The notes under the pieces were generated by a model. That model was not told the origin of the DNA. It did not search any database and saw only the letters and a program-made list of their open reading frames with translations. A program made the position numbers and the translations under genes. Shown here one piece after another: positions 10,613 through 23,423 of a DNA stretch of 64,000 nucleotides (position 1 is its first letter; the number at the start of each line of letters is the position of its first letter). This stretch comes from Streptococcus varani (GTDB lineage Bacteria; Bacillota; Bacilli; Lactobacillales; Streptococcaceae): positions 434,001 to 498,000 of the forward strand of contig NZ_CTEN01000003.1 of assembly GCF_001375655.1 (NCBI RefSeq), in the 5' to 3' direction.

Positions 10613-12767
10613 AACCCTAAAAAGAATCCTTGTGATAGTGGGCAATGTCTTACTTGCTGGTTTTATTCTAGCAAGTTTAGCTGCAGCTGGTTTGGTGGCC
10701 TACTATGTTAGTTCAGCCCCAGCCCTGACGGAAGAAGCCCTAACAGCAACGACTTCTAGTAAGATTTATGATAAGAACGGTGGCCTTATCGCTGACCTTG
10801 GTTCTGAAAAACGCTCCAATGCCAAGACTAAGGACATTCCTACCGATTTGGTAAACGCCATCGTGGCTATTGAAGACCAACGTTTCTTCAATCATCGTGG
10901 CATAGATGTCATCCGAATTGCTGGTGCCTTTTTAAACAATTTGAGAAGTGGTGGACTTCAAGGTGGATCGACTCTAGACCAACAGTTCATCAAATTGACC
11001 TACTTCTCCACTTCAAAAGATGATCAAACCGTCAAGCGAAAGATTCAAGAAGCATGGCTAGCCATGCAATTGGAACGCCGCAATACCAAGCAAGAAATAT
11101 TGACTTACTATGTCAATAAGGTATACATGTCTAATGGTAACTATGGCATGAAAACGGCTGCCAATGCCTACTATGGCAAAGATTTAAAAGACTTATCTCT
11201 AGCTCAACTGGCCCTCCTTGCCGGCATGCCTCAAGCACCAAACCAATACGATCCCTACACCCAACCTGAAGCTGCACAGGGACGTCGCGATATTGTCTTA
11301 GGTGAGATGTTAGAAGAAAAGTACATTACTAAAGAAGACTACGATACTGCTATTGCAACTCCTGTAACAGATGGACTCCAACCCCTTAAAAACACTGCAG
11401 CCTATCCTCTCTATATGGACAATTACCTCAAGGAAGTCATTGAAGAGGTAGAGGAAAAAACAGGCTACAATCTCTTAACAACGGGAATGGATGTCTATAC
11501 TAATGTGGATCCAGTTGCTCAACAGCAACTTTGGAATATCTATAATACTGATGAGTTTGTCTATTACCCTGATAACATCTTCCAAGTTGCCTCTACCGTC
11601 GTGGATGTGTCAAATGGTAAAGTCATTGCACAACTTGGTTCTCGCAACCAATCAACCAATGTTTCCTTTGGAATCAACCAAGCTGTTGAAACCAACCGTG
11701 ATTTCGGTTCGACTATGAAACCTATTACGGACTATGCTCCCGCCTTAAAGAATGGCGTCTATATTTCTACAGGTGATACCATTGTAGACGGTCCTTATAA
11801 CTATCCCGGCACTAACACTCCCGTTTACAACTATGAACGTGGTTATTTTGGCAATATGACCTTGAAATCTGCCATCCAGTATTCAAGAAATATCCCAGCC
11901 ATTAAAGCCTTGGAAGCAACTGGCTTAGACAAGGCCTTGGAATACTTGCAAAGTATTGGTATTGATTATCCAGAGATGCATTACTCAAATGCTATTTCAA
12001 GTAATACAACTGTCTCAGATAAAAAATACGGTGCCTCTAGTGAAAAGATGGCTGCGGCCTATGCTGTTTTTGCCAACGGTGGTACTTATTACAGACCACA
12101 ATACGTCAATAAAGTAGTCTTTAAAGATAATACAACAAAAGAATTTGCTCCTGAAGGCACTCAAGTATTAAGTCCTGAAATTTCCTACATGATGACAGAC
12201 ATGCTTAAGAGCGTGTTGACTTATGGAACTGGTCTCAACGCCGCTGTCAGCGGTGTACCGATTGCTGGTAAGACGGGTACCTCTAACTATACTGATGATG
12301 AACTAGCTGCTATTTTGGAGTCTAACGAGGCAGCTCGATACAGTTCTCTTGCTGCACCGGACCATAGTTTTGTTGGCTATTCGACCAAGTATGCTATGGC
12401 TGTTTGGACTGGTTATTCCAACCGTACAACCCCTATCTTGGACAGTGGAAATATGATCGCAACAGATGTCTTCCGAAGTATGATGAGCCAACTCAATCCT
12501 CCGGAAACGGCAAGCGACTGGGAAATGCCAAGCGGTCTTTACCGTTACGGTTCTTATCTTTACCTCAATGGAGCCCAAAGACGCTCCAATTCCAATTCTT
12601 CTAATGCTTCCATTCCAGAAACCACAACAGTTGCTGCAACAACTGTCGAAGAAACTCAAACTACACATACAACAACTGTTGAACAAACTGTAGCTCCAAC
12701 CGAACCCGCTTCAACAACAGCAGCAACGACTAGTAATTCCTCTGGAACATCGCAGGATAATCAATAA
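10590..12767 (+). CDS. pbp1A: class A penicillin-binding protein 1A
   Basis: Bifunctional peptidoglycan glycosyltransferase/transpeptidase anchored in the membrane. It starts at a GTG inside recU. The parts are a membrane helix (about 13-38), a GT51 domain with catalytic Glu95 in [10 protein letters not shown] and the GGSTLDQQ motif (126-133), and a transpeptidase domain with Ser374-Thr-Met-Lys (STMK), SRN at 432-434 and KTGTS at 561-565. A Ser/Thr-rich tail follows from about 660 to 725. All catalytic motifs are intact. The sequence near the KTG motif differs clearly from pneumococcal PBP1a, as expected for another species. It is translationally coupled to recU. Confidence 0.95.
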   Translation: MVRILKNETLKRILVIVGNVLLAGFILASLAAAGLVAYYVSSAPALTEEALTATTSSKIYDKNGGLIADLGSEKRSNAKTKDIPTDLVNAIVAIEDQRFFNHRGIDVIRIAGAFLNNLRSGGLQGGSTLDQQFIKLTYFSTSKDDQTVKRKIQEAWLAMQLERRNTKQEILTYYVNKVYMSNGNYGMKTAANAYYGKDLKDLSLAQLALLAGMPQAPNQYDPYTQPEAAQGRRDIVLGEMLEEKYITKEDYDTAIATPVTDGLQPLKNTAAYPLYMDNYLKEVIEEVEEKTGYNLLTTGMDVYTNVDPVAQQQLWNIYNTDEFVYYPDNIFQVASTVVDVSNGKVIAQLGSRNQSTNVSFGINQAVETNRDFGSTMKPITDYAPALKNGVYISTGDTIVDGPYNYPGTNTPVYNYERGYFGNMTLKSAIQYSRNIPAIKALEATGLDKALEYLQSIGIDYPEMHYSNAISSNTTVSDKKYGASSEKMAAAYAVFANGGTYYRPQYVNKVVFKDNTTKEFAPEGTQVLSPEISYMMTDMLKSVLTYGTGLNAAVSGVPIAGKTGTSNYTDDELAAILESNEAARYSSLAAPDHSFVGYSTKYAMAVWTGYSNRTTPILDSGNMIATDVFRSMMSQLNPPETASDWEMPSGLYRYGSYLYLNGAQRRSNSNSSNASIPETTTVAATTVEETQTTHTTTVEQTVAPTEPASTTAATTSNSSGTSQDNQ

Positions 12768-12772
12768 GCGTA

Positions 12773-12797
12773 AACTCAGAAATTTTTCTGGGTTTTT
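12773..12797 (+). terminator. terminator after pbp1A
   Basis: Stem AACTCAGA / TCTGGGTT with an A/T loop, followed by TTTTTCTTTT, 6 nt beyond the pbp1A stop. Confidence 0.7.
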
Positions 12798-12824
12798 CTT
12801 TTAATAATATGATAAGATAGAAGC

Positions 12825-13538
12825 ATGAAACCAGAAATCTTTTACCAAAAATTAGCGGAACTAGGCTTCCAGCTAACTGACAAGCAAAAAAAACAATTTA
12901 AGCGCTACCTTGACTTACTGGTAGAATGGAATGAAAAAATCAATTTAACTGCCATTACAGAGGAAGATGAGGTTTATCTCAAGCACTTCTACGATTCGTT
13001 AGGTCCCATCTTGCAAGGCTATTTAAAAAATGAGCCAATTTCTATCCTAGATATTGGTGCTGGGGCTGGTTTTCCCAGTCTACCTATGAAGATCCTTTTC
13101 CCTCAACTAGAAGTAACCATCATTGATTCCCTCAACAAGCGCATTCATTTTCTTAATCTTTTAGCCCAAGAATTGGACCTTGAGGGAGTTCATTTCTATC
13201 ATGGTCGTGCCGAAGATTTTGCACAGGATAAGAAGTTCCGCGCCCAGTTTGATGTGGTGACAGCTCGCGCAGTAGCCCGCATGCAAATACTAGCAGAATT
13301 GACCATTCCTTATCTCAAGATTAATGGAAAATTGATGGCTCTCAAGGCTTCTAATGCTGAAGATGAATTGACTCAGGCCAAAAACGCTCTCAACCTTCTT
13401 TTTGCTAAAGTGATAGAGAACGTGGATTACCAGTTACCAAATGGTGACCCACGAACTCTAACTCTTGTGGAAAAGAAAAAAGAAACCCCCAATAAGTATC
13501 CTCGCAGAGCAGGGATGCCAAATAAGAAACCTTTATAG
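12825..13538 (+). CDS. rsmG: 16S rRNA (guanine527-N7)-methyltransferase
   Basis: Methylates G527 of 16S rRNA using SAM; loss is known to give low-level streptomycin resistance. The 237-residue protein has the family N-terminus ([18 protein letters not shown]), the SAM motif [17 protein letters not shown], and TARAVARM followed by LMALKAS. Length is normal and the C-terminus ([14 protein letters not shown]) is complete. The stop codon lies only 2-3 bases before a group II intron, so the gene is intact but separated by about 1.7 kb from its presumed terminator at 15225-15256. Confidence 0.96.
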   Translation: MKPEIFYQKLAELGFQLTDKQKKQFKRYLDLLVEWNEKINLTAITEEDEVYLKHFYDSLGPILQGYLKNEPISILDIGAGAGFPSLPMKILFPQLEVTIIDSLNKRIHFLNLLAQELDLEGVHFYHGRAEDFAQDKKFRAQFDVVTARAVARMQILAELTIPYLKINGKLMALKASNAEDELTQAKNALNLLFAKVIENVDYQLPNGDPRTLTLVEKKKETPNKYPRRAGMPNKKPL

Positions 13539-13843
13539 GAATCGAGTAGAGACTAATTCCTAGCCCCTCTCACACCACCGTGCGTGCCGTTCGGCACACG
13601 GCGGTTCAACTAACTTTTAACGCATGTCGTTCAAGATAATAATCTAGGCATGAAACTAGTCCACGTTTAGCGAGGACTGGTTTTGATATAGGAATCGAGT
13701 AGAGACTAATTCCTAGCCCCTCTCACACCACCGTGCGTGCCGTTCGGCACACGGCGGTTCAACTAACTTTTAACGCATGTCGTTCAAGATAATAATCTAG
13801 GCATGAAACCAGTCCACGTTTAGCGAGGACTGGTTTTGATATA
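13538..13843. repeat. 153-bp tandem duplication of the intron 3' end
   Basis: Two head-to-tail copies (13538-13690 and 13691-13843) that include domain V, domain VI and the last 15 or so codons of the RT frame. They differ at very few positions, for example AAACTAGTCC in the first copy against AAACCAGTCC in the second. The outer copy adjoins rsmG; the inner copy is continuous with the RT gene. Confidence 0.9.
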
Positions 13844-15220
13844 GCTGAATTGACTTTTGTGCCACTAATTGATAGTGGTCACCCCAGCCAGATACCTTAT
13901 CAGCTATCCATTTGGGAGTCCCTAGTTTAAGTAGTCCCCAAAGTCGCCTTGACTTCTTCTTCCATTGTTTCCAAATAATAACTCTAATTCGTGTCCTCAA
14001 TCGTTTATCAATTTCTCCCATGACTGACTTCATGTTAGTCAATGCGAAGTAGTTTATCCATCCGCGAATAAGCCAGTTGAGTTTCTCAATACGGCTACCC
14101 AAGTCAGTGCTCCATTTGCGTGTTGTGAGCTTCCTAAGTTTCCTCTTGAAACTCTGGATACTCTCTTGATGTGGACGACTTTTCCACCCTTCAGCTGATT
14201 TCCAGAATCCGAATCCAAGGTACTTCAGTTGACTCGGTCTGGTAATCTTAGTCTTGGTCATATTGACTTTCAATCCCAGTCGCTTCTTAATGAATCGGCT
14301 AACTTAATACATGATACGTTTGGCAGATGCTTCGCTCCCAACTGTGATGACACAGTCATCTGCGTACCGGACGAAACGAAGCCCTCGATTTTCCAATTCC
14401 TTGTCCAGCTCATTGAGCGTGATATTGGACAGGAGGGGAGATAGATTCCCACCTTGTGGTGTTCCCACCAGCGTTTTATGGCGCTGTCCATTGATAACTA
14501 CACCCGAATGAAGATACCTACGAATCAGAGACTCTGTATCTCCATCTTGGATAATGTTATGGACAAGAGACATCAATCTATCTTGGGGAACTGTGTCGAA
14601 GAATTTCTCAAGGTCAATGTCCACAATCCACTCATAGCCATCATTAAGGTATTCTAGTAACTTGATGATGGCTTTTTCGCATGACCGTTTCGGTCTAAAC
14701 CCATAGCTCGTTTCGGAGAAATGAGGTTCACACAGAGGGCTGATAACTTGGACGATGGCCTGTTGAATCATTCTGTCCATTACTGTTGGGATGCCAAGCT
14801 GGCGGACTCCTCCATTGGGCTTTGGGATTTCAACGCGTAGGATTACTTCGGTTAATTGTTAAGCCCTTCGCTCCACTTCCATTACAGAAGCTTCGTGACT
14901 ACTATGGCTTCGGCTGACCGTTGTTACTACGTCTAGGACGCTCATGAGACCTCACGGGATAAGTCGTACATCTTTCCTCGTTTACTCTCGTGATTTACGC
15001 ATATAGGTTACGACTACCTATTTGGACTTTAGAGTTTTCAGCCCCCTCATCCGCTATATACGCCTTAATATCACGTTTCTGTTCGTAGAGCCACGATTTC
15101 GCTATCCCTTCCTCTCCCCGCTACCTCGCGATAGTCAGGCTTGGGAATCGCTATTGGGTTCACCGGTAGCGGGTGCCCACGGAGGACTTGCACCTCAGAT
15201 GTACGACATGCCCGTCGTAC
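13541..15220 (-). mobile_element. decayed group II intron
   Basis: Minus-strand retroelement. The 5' ribozyme part (about 14870-15220) has paired segments typical of domain I, such as GTACGAC...GTCGTAC and GAGGTGCAAGTCCTC. The 3' part has a domain V-like hairpin (CCGTGTGCCGAACGGCACGC) and a domain VI ending ...CTACTCGAT. Between them lies a broken reverse transcriptase. The 5' end near 15220 and 3' end near 13541 are inferred from rsmG and its terminator hairpin. The internal deletion of the RT N-terminus and the stop codons make it immobile on its own. Confidence 0.8.
13797..14858 (-). pseudogene. group II intron reverse transcriptase/maturase, broken
   Basis: The frame is open from 14858, just after an in-frame TAA (14859-14861), with LRVEIPKPNGGVRQLGIPTV, YGFRPKRSCEKAI, DLEKFFD, GTPQGGNLSPLLSN and the catalytic RYADDCVI. 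A second in-frame TAA at 14304-14306 interrupts it, after which the same frame continues through the maturase (X) and C-terminal GWINYFALTNMKS region to 13797. The expected 60 or so N-terminal residues are missing. Loss of the start and one nonsense codon in the middle, with the YADD core intact, show recent decay. Confidence 0.9.
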
Positions 15221-15224
15221 TGAC

Positions 15225-15256
15225 AAAGCCGACCCTCGAATGAGAATCGGCTTTTT
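15225..15256. terminator. terminator hairpin shared by rsmG and the kinase-like gene
   Basis: Stem AAAGCCGA / TCGGCTTT followed by TTTTT on the plus strand. It lies directly beyond the intron 5' boundary and 7 nt from the stop of the convergent kinase-like gene. It is probably the original rsmG terminator, displaced by the intron. Confidence 0.75.
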
Positions 15257-15262
15257 GGTTAT

Positions 15263-15910
15263 CTATCTGGTTGGGAAGATTGCTTTTTCTACTTGAAAAT
15301 TATTCCCTGACTGGTTGATGACAATATCAAACTGAGACTGATAATCCGCCATATAGAGGTCATACTGTCTTCTGCGATGGTTGTGGGTTTGTCGGATAAA
15401 CTCTGGATTTCTTCCTCTATGAGCCACATCACGCTCCAACCTTCTTTGAAGTTCTGTATCGGAATCTGTATAGAGGAAGATTGATAAATCAAAGAGTTGC
15501 GAATCTAAAAAAGTGGGGGTCATCCCTTCGACAATGGTCACTGGACAATGACTCCTCAGATGTTTTTCTGGTAACCATGGAAAATCGGGAGTCAGGACGT
15601 CCATTCCCCTTCTCAGCATAGCTACATCTCGTTTCAGTCCATTTAACTCATGCCTAGCTGGATGACAAGCAGTGATATGGTAAAAATCCTCTTTTTCTTG
15701 AAAATCATACTGCAAAAAAGTTTCCTTACTATGCTGACCAGAAATAATATAGGCATCCGCTTCAATCAGCTGACTTTGACCATCTTTATAAACTTGATGG
15801 AGAGCAGTCGCAAAACTTGTTTTCCCCGAAGCTCCATGTCCACAGATTCGAAGAACGGTCTGTTTTCTCGTATTTGTAAAGGCAATAACCGTCTGAATCA
15901 ATTTTTTCAT
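15263..15910 (-). CDS. uridine kinase-like P-loop protein
   Basis: Nucleoside/phosphoribulokinase-type P-loop protein of 215 residues. The Walker A motif is GHGASGKTSFA near residues 24-34, followed by an acidic strand (LIEADAYIISG) and a base region VTIVEGMTPTF. A long charged lid (RRLERDVAHRGRNPEF) resembles uridine kinases. Substrate is not certain; uridine/cytidine or another small metabolite is possible. The ATG at 15910 lies only 6 bases after a perfect TATAAT, suggesting a leaderless transcript. An upstream TTG at 15937 would run through that promoter and is unlikely. Confidence 0.75.
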   Translation of the reverse strand: MKKLIQTVIAFTNTRKQTVLRICGHGASGKTSFATALHQVYKDGQSQLIEADAYIISGQHSKETFLQYDFQEKEDFYHITACHPARHELNGLKRDVAMLRRGMDVLTPDFPWLPEKHLRSHCPVTIVEGMTPTFLDSQLFDLSIFLYTDSDTELQRRLERDVAHRGRNPEFIRQTHNHRRRQYDLYMADYQSQFDIVINQSGNNFQVEKAIFPTR

Positions 15911-15916
15911 AAATCT

Positions 15917-15925
15917 ATTATAGCA
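15917..15925 (-). promoter_or_regulatory. extended -10 promoter of the kinase-like gene
   Basis: TGCTATAAT on the minus strand, 6 bases before the ATG at 15910. Normal initiation about 7 nt past the -10 would place the transcript start at the A of the ATG. No good -35 is seen. Confidence 0.6.
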
Positions 15926-15941
15926 TTTTTTAGACAAGAAA

Positions 15942-15971
15942 AAGGATTAGAGCTGATTCTCTCCAATCCTT
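15942..15971 (-). terminator. terminator after trhO
   Basis: Stem AAGGATT / AATCCTT with additional inner AG/CT pairs, followed on the minus strand by TTTTTCTTG. It ends trhO and lies just upstream of the next gene's promoter. Confidence 0.65.
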
Positions 15972-15986
15972 ACTGATTCTTCTTTT

Positions 15987-16973
15987 TTAAGCTGTAGCTA
16001 CTTCTGGCAGAGTTTCTCCAATTGCTTCAAGGCGCGCTGCCCATTCTGCACGAGTCAGACCATGTTCAGAGACATAGCGGTTGCGTTCGTGCGCACGACA
16101 CTCTGCGGAGCAACCACGAACATACTTGTCCTCTGTTTCTTCGGTCATGAAGATTTGCTTGTTGCAATATGGATTTGCGCAATTGACATAGCGTTCACAT
16201 GGTTCACCTGTCATCATATCTTTACTGATAACAGTTGGATTGACACGGTTTACTGGCACTGCAATGCGTTCATCAAAGACATACATCGCTCCATCCCAGA
16301 GTTCTCCCATCACCTCAGGATCTTTACCGTAGGTTACAATTCCTCCATGCAACTGACCAACATCTTTGAAGCCTTCACGAACCATCCAACCTGAGAATTT
16401 TTCACAGCGCACGCCACCGGTACAATATACAACCACGCGCTTCTCCATGAATTTTTCCTTATTATCACGGACCCACTGTGGCAGATCACGGAAGTTACGG
16501 ATATCTGGACGGATTGCTCCACGGAAGTGTCCTAGGTCGTATTCGTAATCATTACGCGTATCCAGAACAACAGTATCCTCGTCCAACAGAGCTTCTTTAA
16601 ACTGTTTCGGATCAAGGTATTCACCTGTTGTTACCAATGGATCGATGTCACTATCAAAGTCGTCGTCTTCTAGACCTAGGTGGACAATTTCTTTCTTATA
16701 GCGGACAAACATCTTCTTGAAGGCATCTATCGGCTCATCATCAATTTTAAACCAAAGGTCACTAAAGATTGGATTGGCATGGACATAATCCATGTATTTT
16801 TGAGTCGTTTCGTAATCGCCAGAAACTGTACCATTGATTCCCTCATCTGCAATCAAGATGCGACCTTTCAGGCCAATGGATTTACAAAACTCCAAATGCT
16901 CCTTGGCATAGCTTTCAGCATTTTCAATTGGGACATATTTATAATACAGTAAAACACGAATATCGTTTGACAT
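15987..16973 (-). CDS. trhO: tRNA uridine(34) hydroxylase TrhO (rhodanese domain)
   Basis: Oxygen-dependent enzyme that hydroxylates U34 in tRNA to form ho5U (formerly UPF0176/YceA). The 328-residue protein has an N-terminal acylphosphatase-like domain ([32 protein letters not shown]), a central rhodanese domain with [16 protein letters not shown] carrying the conserved Cys, and a C-terminal cysteine cluster ([15 protein letters not shown] ... CSAEC). A GTG at 16982, three codons upstream, is better spaced from an AAGGGG site than the ATG at 16973, so the start is ambiguous. An inverted repeat precedes it. Confidence 0.92.
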   Translation of the reverse strand: MSNDIRVLLYYKYVPIENAESYAKEHLEFCKSIGLKGRILIADEGINGTVSGDYETTQKYMDYVHANPIFSDLWFKIDDEPIDAFKKMFVRYKKEIVHLGLEDDDFDSDIDPLVTTGEYLDPKQFKEALLDEDTVVLDTRNDYEYDLGHFRGAIRPDIRNFRDLPQWVRDNKEKFMEKRVVVYCTGGVRCEKFSGWMVREGFKDVGQLHGGIVTYGKDPEVMGELWDGAMYVFDERIAVPVNRVNPTVISKDMMTGEPCERYVNCANPYCNKQIFMTEETEDKYVRGCSAECRAHERNRYVSEHGLTRAEWAARLEAIGETLPEVATA

Positions 16974-16978
16974 GATTT

Positions 16979-17176
16979 TCACCGTGAACCCCTTACAAAT
17001 CTGGGTTCACTCCTCTCTTCTTGAATGGGATATGAATTTACATACCCTACTAGTTTACAGTTTTCATATAAATAAAGGAAATGATTTGGCTGGAAAGTAG
17101 ATAAGAGCTTAGATGTCATCTGTGTTACAATTTCTTTAAATTTTAGTTTATCGACTAGTATGATTTTACCTTCCAT
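16979..17176 (-). CDS. possible small protein upstream of trhO
   Basis: Frame of 65 codons beginning [17 protein letters not shown], with no recognised family. Its TGA overlaps the alternative GTG start of trhO (GTGA), which would allow translational coupling. The ATG lacks a clear ribosome site, so it may be a leader rather than a stable protein. The N-terminal half has balanced composition while the last 15 codons are set by the inverted repeat. Low confidence. Confidence 0.3.
   Translation of the reverse strand: MEGKIILVDKLKFKEIVTQMTSKLLSTFQPNHFLYLYENCKLVGYVNSYPIQEERSEPRFVRGSR
16984..17010 (-). promoter_or_regulatory. hairpin covering the trhO ribosome site
   Basis: Perfect 8-bp inverted repeat GTGAACCC / GGGTTCAC with an 11-nt loop. 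On the minus strand the AAGGGG that would serve trhO lies in the 3' arm and loop, so the fold could hide it. There is no T tract, so it is not an obvious terminator. Confidence 0.45.
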
Positions 17177-17221
17177 GATAAGATAAGAATACTATAATGA
17201 GAAGTTAAAAAGAAGGATGAT

Positions 17222-18571
17222 ATGAAATTTAGGAAGTCTCTTTACTCTGCTCTTTTACTGGCCATTCTTTTGGAAATGGGTGGTTCTTTACGAATCTCTG
17301 CCGATACAGAAACCACAAGCAGGCAGGAAGCTGTTAGCAGTGAATCCAGTTCAACAATGGAAGATCCAACCACCACAAGTGCTGAAGCAGCTCCAAGCAC
17401 GACTAGCGAGACCAGTCCAGATAGCACAGAAGCATTGACGTCAATTGAAGTTCTTTCTGAAGAAGAAGCAGACACGACAGAAGAATTTGAAGCCGGTATT
17501 GCCCTTACAGAGAGTGCAAGCAGCATTGCCATTGGAGATAACTACCCTGCCTATTTAAAAAACATCCCTTACTATTCATATACCGTTGATCCTTGGAGCT
17601 ATTACCACAGACAATGTACTTCTTTTGTGGCCTTCCGTCTAATCAATGTCAATAAGTTTAATGATGTGCGCATGTTTGGAAATGCGACAGATTGGGGAAC
17701 CAATGCTAGGAACCGTGGCTATCTTGTGGATAAAACACCAGCATATGGTTCTGTTGCTTGGTTTTCAGCTGGTCATGTAGCATGGGTATCAGATATTCGA
17801 GGTTCTTATGTCGAAATCGAAGAATACAATGTTCCAGCTAATTCTGGAAACTACAAAAAAAGGATTGTTCCAATCAGCTCTGTTACAGGTTTCATACACT
17901 TTAAAGATATTCAAGCTAACAAAACTGTCGCTACCGAAAGCGTCAGTCTAGACAAGACTGCTCAAACTTTGACAGTTGGTAGTTCCTTTGTACTAACAGC
18001 AGCACTCAAACCAACTAATGCGAGCAACAATACTGTCCAATGGACCACATCCAATCCTAAAGTAGCCACTGTTACTAATGGAAATGTTGTGGCTGTATCC
18101 CCTGGTAGCGCAGTGATTACTGCAAGAACTGTTTCTGGTGGAAAGACCGCTAAAGCAAACATCACGGTTCAAGCTGGAAAACAGGTTGCCGTTTATCGAC
18201 TCTATAACCCGAGTATTAAACGTCACCTTTATAGCCAAGATACGAATGAAGCTAGGATTCTTCAGGGACGTGGATGGAATTTTGAAGGTCAATCTTTTGT
18301 TACTTCAAGTGGTGGACAACCTGTTTACCGACTCTATAATCCATCGTTAAAAGAACATCTATACACGACCAATAAAACTGAAAATGATATCTTAGCTACT
18401 CAAGGTTGGTCTGCAGAAGGCGTTGCATGGTATTCGTATGGTACAAAACCTGTTTATCGTCTTTATCATCCCGGTTTAACCATTCATCTTTATTCTGCAG
18501 ATAAGAATGAAGTCGATATTCTTATGAAACGCGGTTGGAAAAATGAAGATATTTCCTTCTATACAAACTAG
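17222..18571 (+). CDS. secreted CHAP-domain hydrolase with Big_2 and C-terminal DUF5648-type repeats
   Basis: Exported 449-residue protein, probably a peptidoglycan amidase or endopeptidase. The signal peptide covers about 1-27, followed by a Ser/Thr/Glu-rich low-complexity linker (about 28-100). A CHAP domain (about 108-235) has Cys132 in RQCTSFVAF and His185 in GHVAWV. Next come a bacterial Ig-like Big_2 domain (about 243-325, SVSLDKTAQTLTVG) and three related segments of about 40 residues (VYRLYNP...HLY...GW) that probably bind the surface. A TATAAT at 17193-17198 and AGAAGGATG precede the start. No sorting signal is present, so it is secreted or non-covalently attached. Confidence 0.88.
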   Translation: MKFRKSLYSALLLAILLEMGGSLRISADTETTSRQEAVSSESSSTMEDPTTTSAEAAPSTTSETSPDSTEALTSIEVLSEEEADTTEEFEAGIALTESASSIAIGDNYPAYLKNIPYYSYTVDPWSYYHRQCTSFVAFRLINVNKFNDVRMFGNATDWGTNARNRGYLVDKTPAYGSVAWFSAGHVAWVSDIRGSYVEIEEYNVPANSGNYKKRIVPISSVTGFIHFKDIQANKTVATESVSLDKTAQTLTVGSSFVLTAALKPTNASNNTVQWTTSNPKVATVTNGNVVAVSPGSAVITARTVSGGKTAKANITVQAGKQVAVYRLYNPSIKRHLYSQDTNEARILQGRGWNFEGQSFVTSSGGQPVYRLYNPSLKEHLYTTNKTENDILATQGWSAEGVAWYSYGTKPVYRLYHPGLTIHLYSADKNEVDILMKRGWKNEDISFYTN

Positions 18572-18600
18572 ATCTCGTACTATATGACCACAAAAAGAGA

Positions 18601-18650
18601 CTCTATAATTTCTGTAATGGGTAAAACCACCGCAGAGACTATAGAGCCTT
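18601..18650. terminator. bidirectional terminator between the CHAP gene and lplA
   Basis: Outer stem CTCTATA / TATAGAG (18601-18607, 18640-18646) with inner TCTG/CAGA and GGT/ACC pairs. CCTTTTTT follows on the plus strand and CTCTTTTTG on the minus strand. Confidence 0.75.
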
Positions 18651-18659
18651 TTTTGCACG

Positions 18660-19649
18660 TCAGGCTACAATCGCTTTGGCCACTTCTTCCGCTGTCATTC
18701 GAGAGAAGTAATGGGCAATGTCGATTGTTTTTAATTTTTCGAGAATATCAGCATACTCGTAGCGACTGCCGATGAGAAGTTTTTCAATATCAGATACATC
18801 ACCAATACCGAAGAAATCTCCGTAGATTTTTAGTGATTCAATGATGGATTTTTCAGTCTTGATGTAGGATGTAATGGTTCCAGCTGGATACCGAATGCTT
18901 CGCTCAACTGTATACTCAGGTGTTGTTCCAAAAGTCCATTCCCAAGTGCCAAACTGCTGATCGCGAATTTCTTGGATATGAGTCAATTCATCTTCTGAAA
19001 GTACATATTCTTCCATATCTGGATATTCTTTTTTCATTTGGTCCAGAATAGCTTCTTTAAATTCCAGAACGGTCATTTTTTCTGGTAATTCCTTATTGAT
19101 GTTGGTCACTCGAGCACGAACAGACTTGACACCCTTAGACTCAATCTTATCTTTGGAAACTTTGAGGGCTTGACCAAGGACCGTCATATCCACGTCAAAG
19201 AGGAGACAGCCATGGTGCATCATGCGTCCTTTCGCATAAGCTTGGGCATTGCCACAGATTTTCTTACCATCAATTTCTAGATCATTACGGCCTGTAAAAT
19301 TGGCTTCAACACCAAGGGTTGCAAGGGTATCGATAACAGGTTTTGAAAAGGTTTTGAAATCAAAAGCTCCCTCTTCTGATTTGTTAGAAATAATGGTGTA
19401 GTTAAGATTGTTTAAATCATGATAAACTGCACCACCACCAGATAGACGACGAACCACATGGATCCCGTTGGCATCTGTAAATTCCTTGTTGATTTCTTGG
19501 ATGGCATTTTGGTGCTTACCAATGATGATGGCAGGCTCGTTAATCCAAAGGATAAAAATTTCATCAATATCTGTCAATTCCTTGAAGGCATACGATTCAA
19601 GGGCGATATTAAAAGCTGGGTCGTTGGAATTGTTTACAATGTATTTCAT
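18660..19649 (-). CDS. lplA: lipoate-protein ligase A
   Basis: Activates lipoate with ATP and attaches it to lipoyl-domain lysines. The 329-residue protein has the biotin/lipoyl ligase fold: the RRLSGGGAVYHD motif near 66-77, the GRNDLEIDGKKICGNAQ stretch with catalytic Lys, and the H-rich HHGCLLFD segment. The C-terminal accessory domain is present. It is monocistronic with its own promoter. The likely substrates are the two lipoyl-bearing subunits (E2 and E3) encoded at 38.4-41.8 kb; in pneumococcus the homologous ligase lies beside that operon. Confidence 0.95.
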   Translation of the reverse strand: MKYIVNNSNDPAFNIALESYAFKELTDIDEIFILWINEPAIIIGKHQNAIQEINKEFTDANGIHVVRRLSGGGAVYHDLNNLNYTIISNKSEEGAFDFKTFSKPVIDTLATLGVEANFTGRNDLEIDGKKICGNAQAYAKGRMMHHGCLLFDVDMTVLGQALKVSKDKIESKGVKSVRARVTNINKELPEKMTVLEFKEAILDQMKKEYPDMEEYVLSEDELTHIQEIRDQQFGTWEWTFGTTPEYTVERSIRYPAGTITSYIKTEKSIIESLKIYGDFFGIGDVSDIEKLLIGSRYEYADILEKLKTIDIAHYFSRMTAEEVAKAIVA

Positions 19650-19733
19650 TTCTTGATAGCAAGTTTACTTAAAAAATCTGACTGGCAGACTTTCCCTGTC
19701 ACTTGATTCCTTTCTATTTTCACAAGTAACTCT

Positions 19734-19762
19734 ATTATAATGAAAACGGTCGCAATTGACAA
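19734..19762 (-). promoter_or_regulatory. promoter of lplA
   Basis: Minus strand TTGTCA (19757-19762), 17-bp spacer, TATAAT (19734-19739): a near-consensus sigma-A promoter 85 nt before lplA. Confidence 0.75.
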
Positions 19763-19867
19763 TGAAAAAGGTTCTAGTTTTCAGTCTTGATTTTAACTAT
19801 TGAAGAGAAATTGATAGGATTCTTATCTACTTTTATTCTATCAAGAAAGAAAACTATAGACATAAAG

Positions 19868-19889
19868 AAACAGGCCTTGCGGCCTGTTT
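19868..19889 (-). terminator. terminator after the first glycosidase gene
   Basis: Perfect 9-bp stem AAACAGGCC / GGCCTGTTT with TTGC/GCAA loop, 3 nt beyond the stop, followed by TCTTTATG on the minus strand. Confidence 0.75.
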
Positions 19890-19891
19890 TC

Positions 19892-21340
<1,449 letters not shown>

Positions 21341-21354
21341 TTATAATTTTTTGA

Positions 21355-23420
<2,066 letters not shown>

Positions 23421-23423
23421 AGC

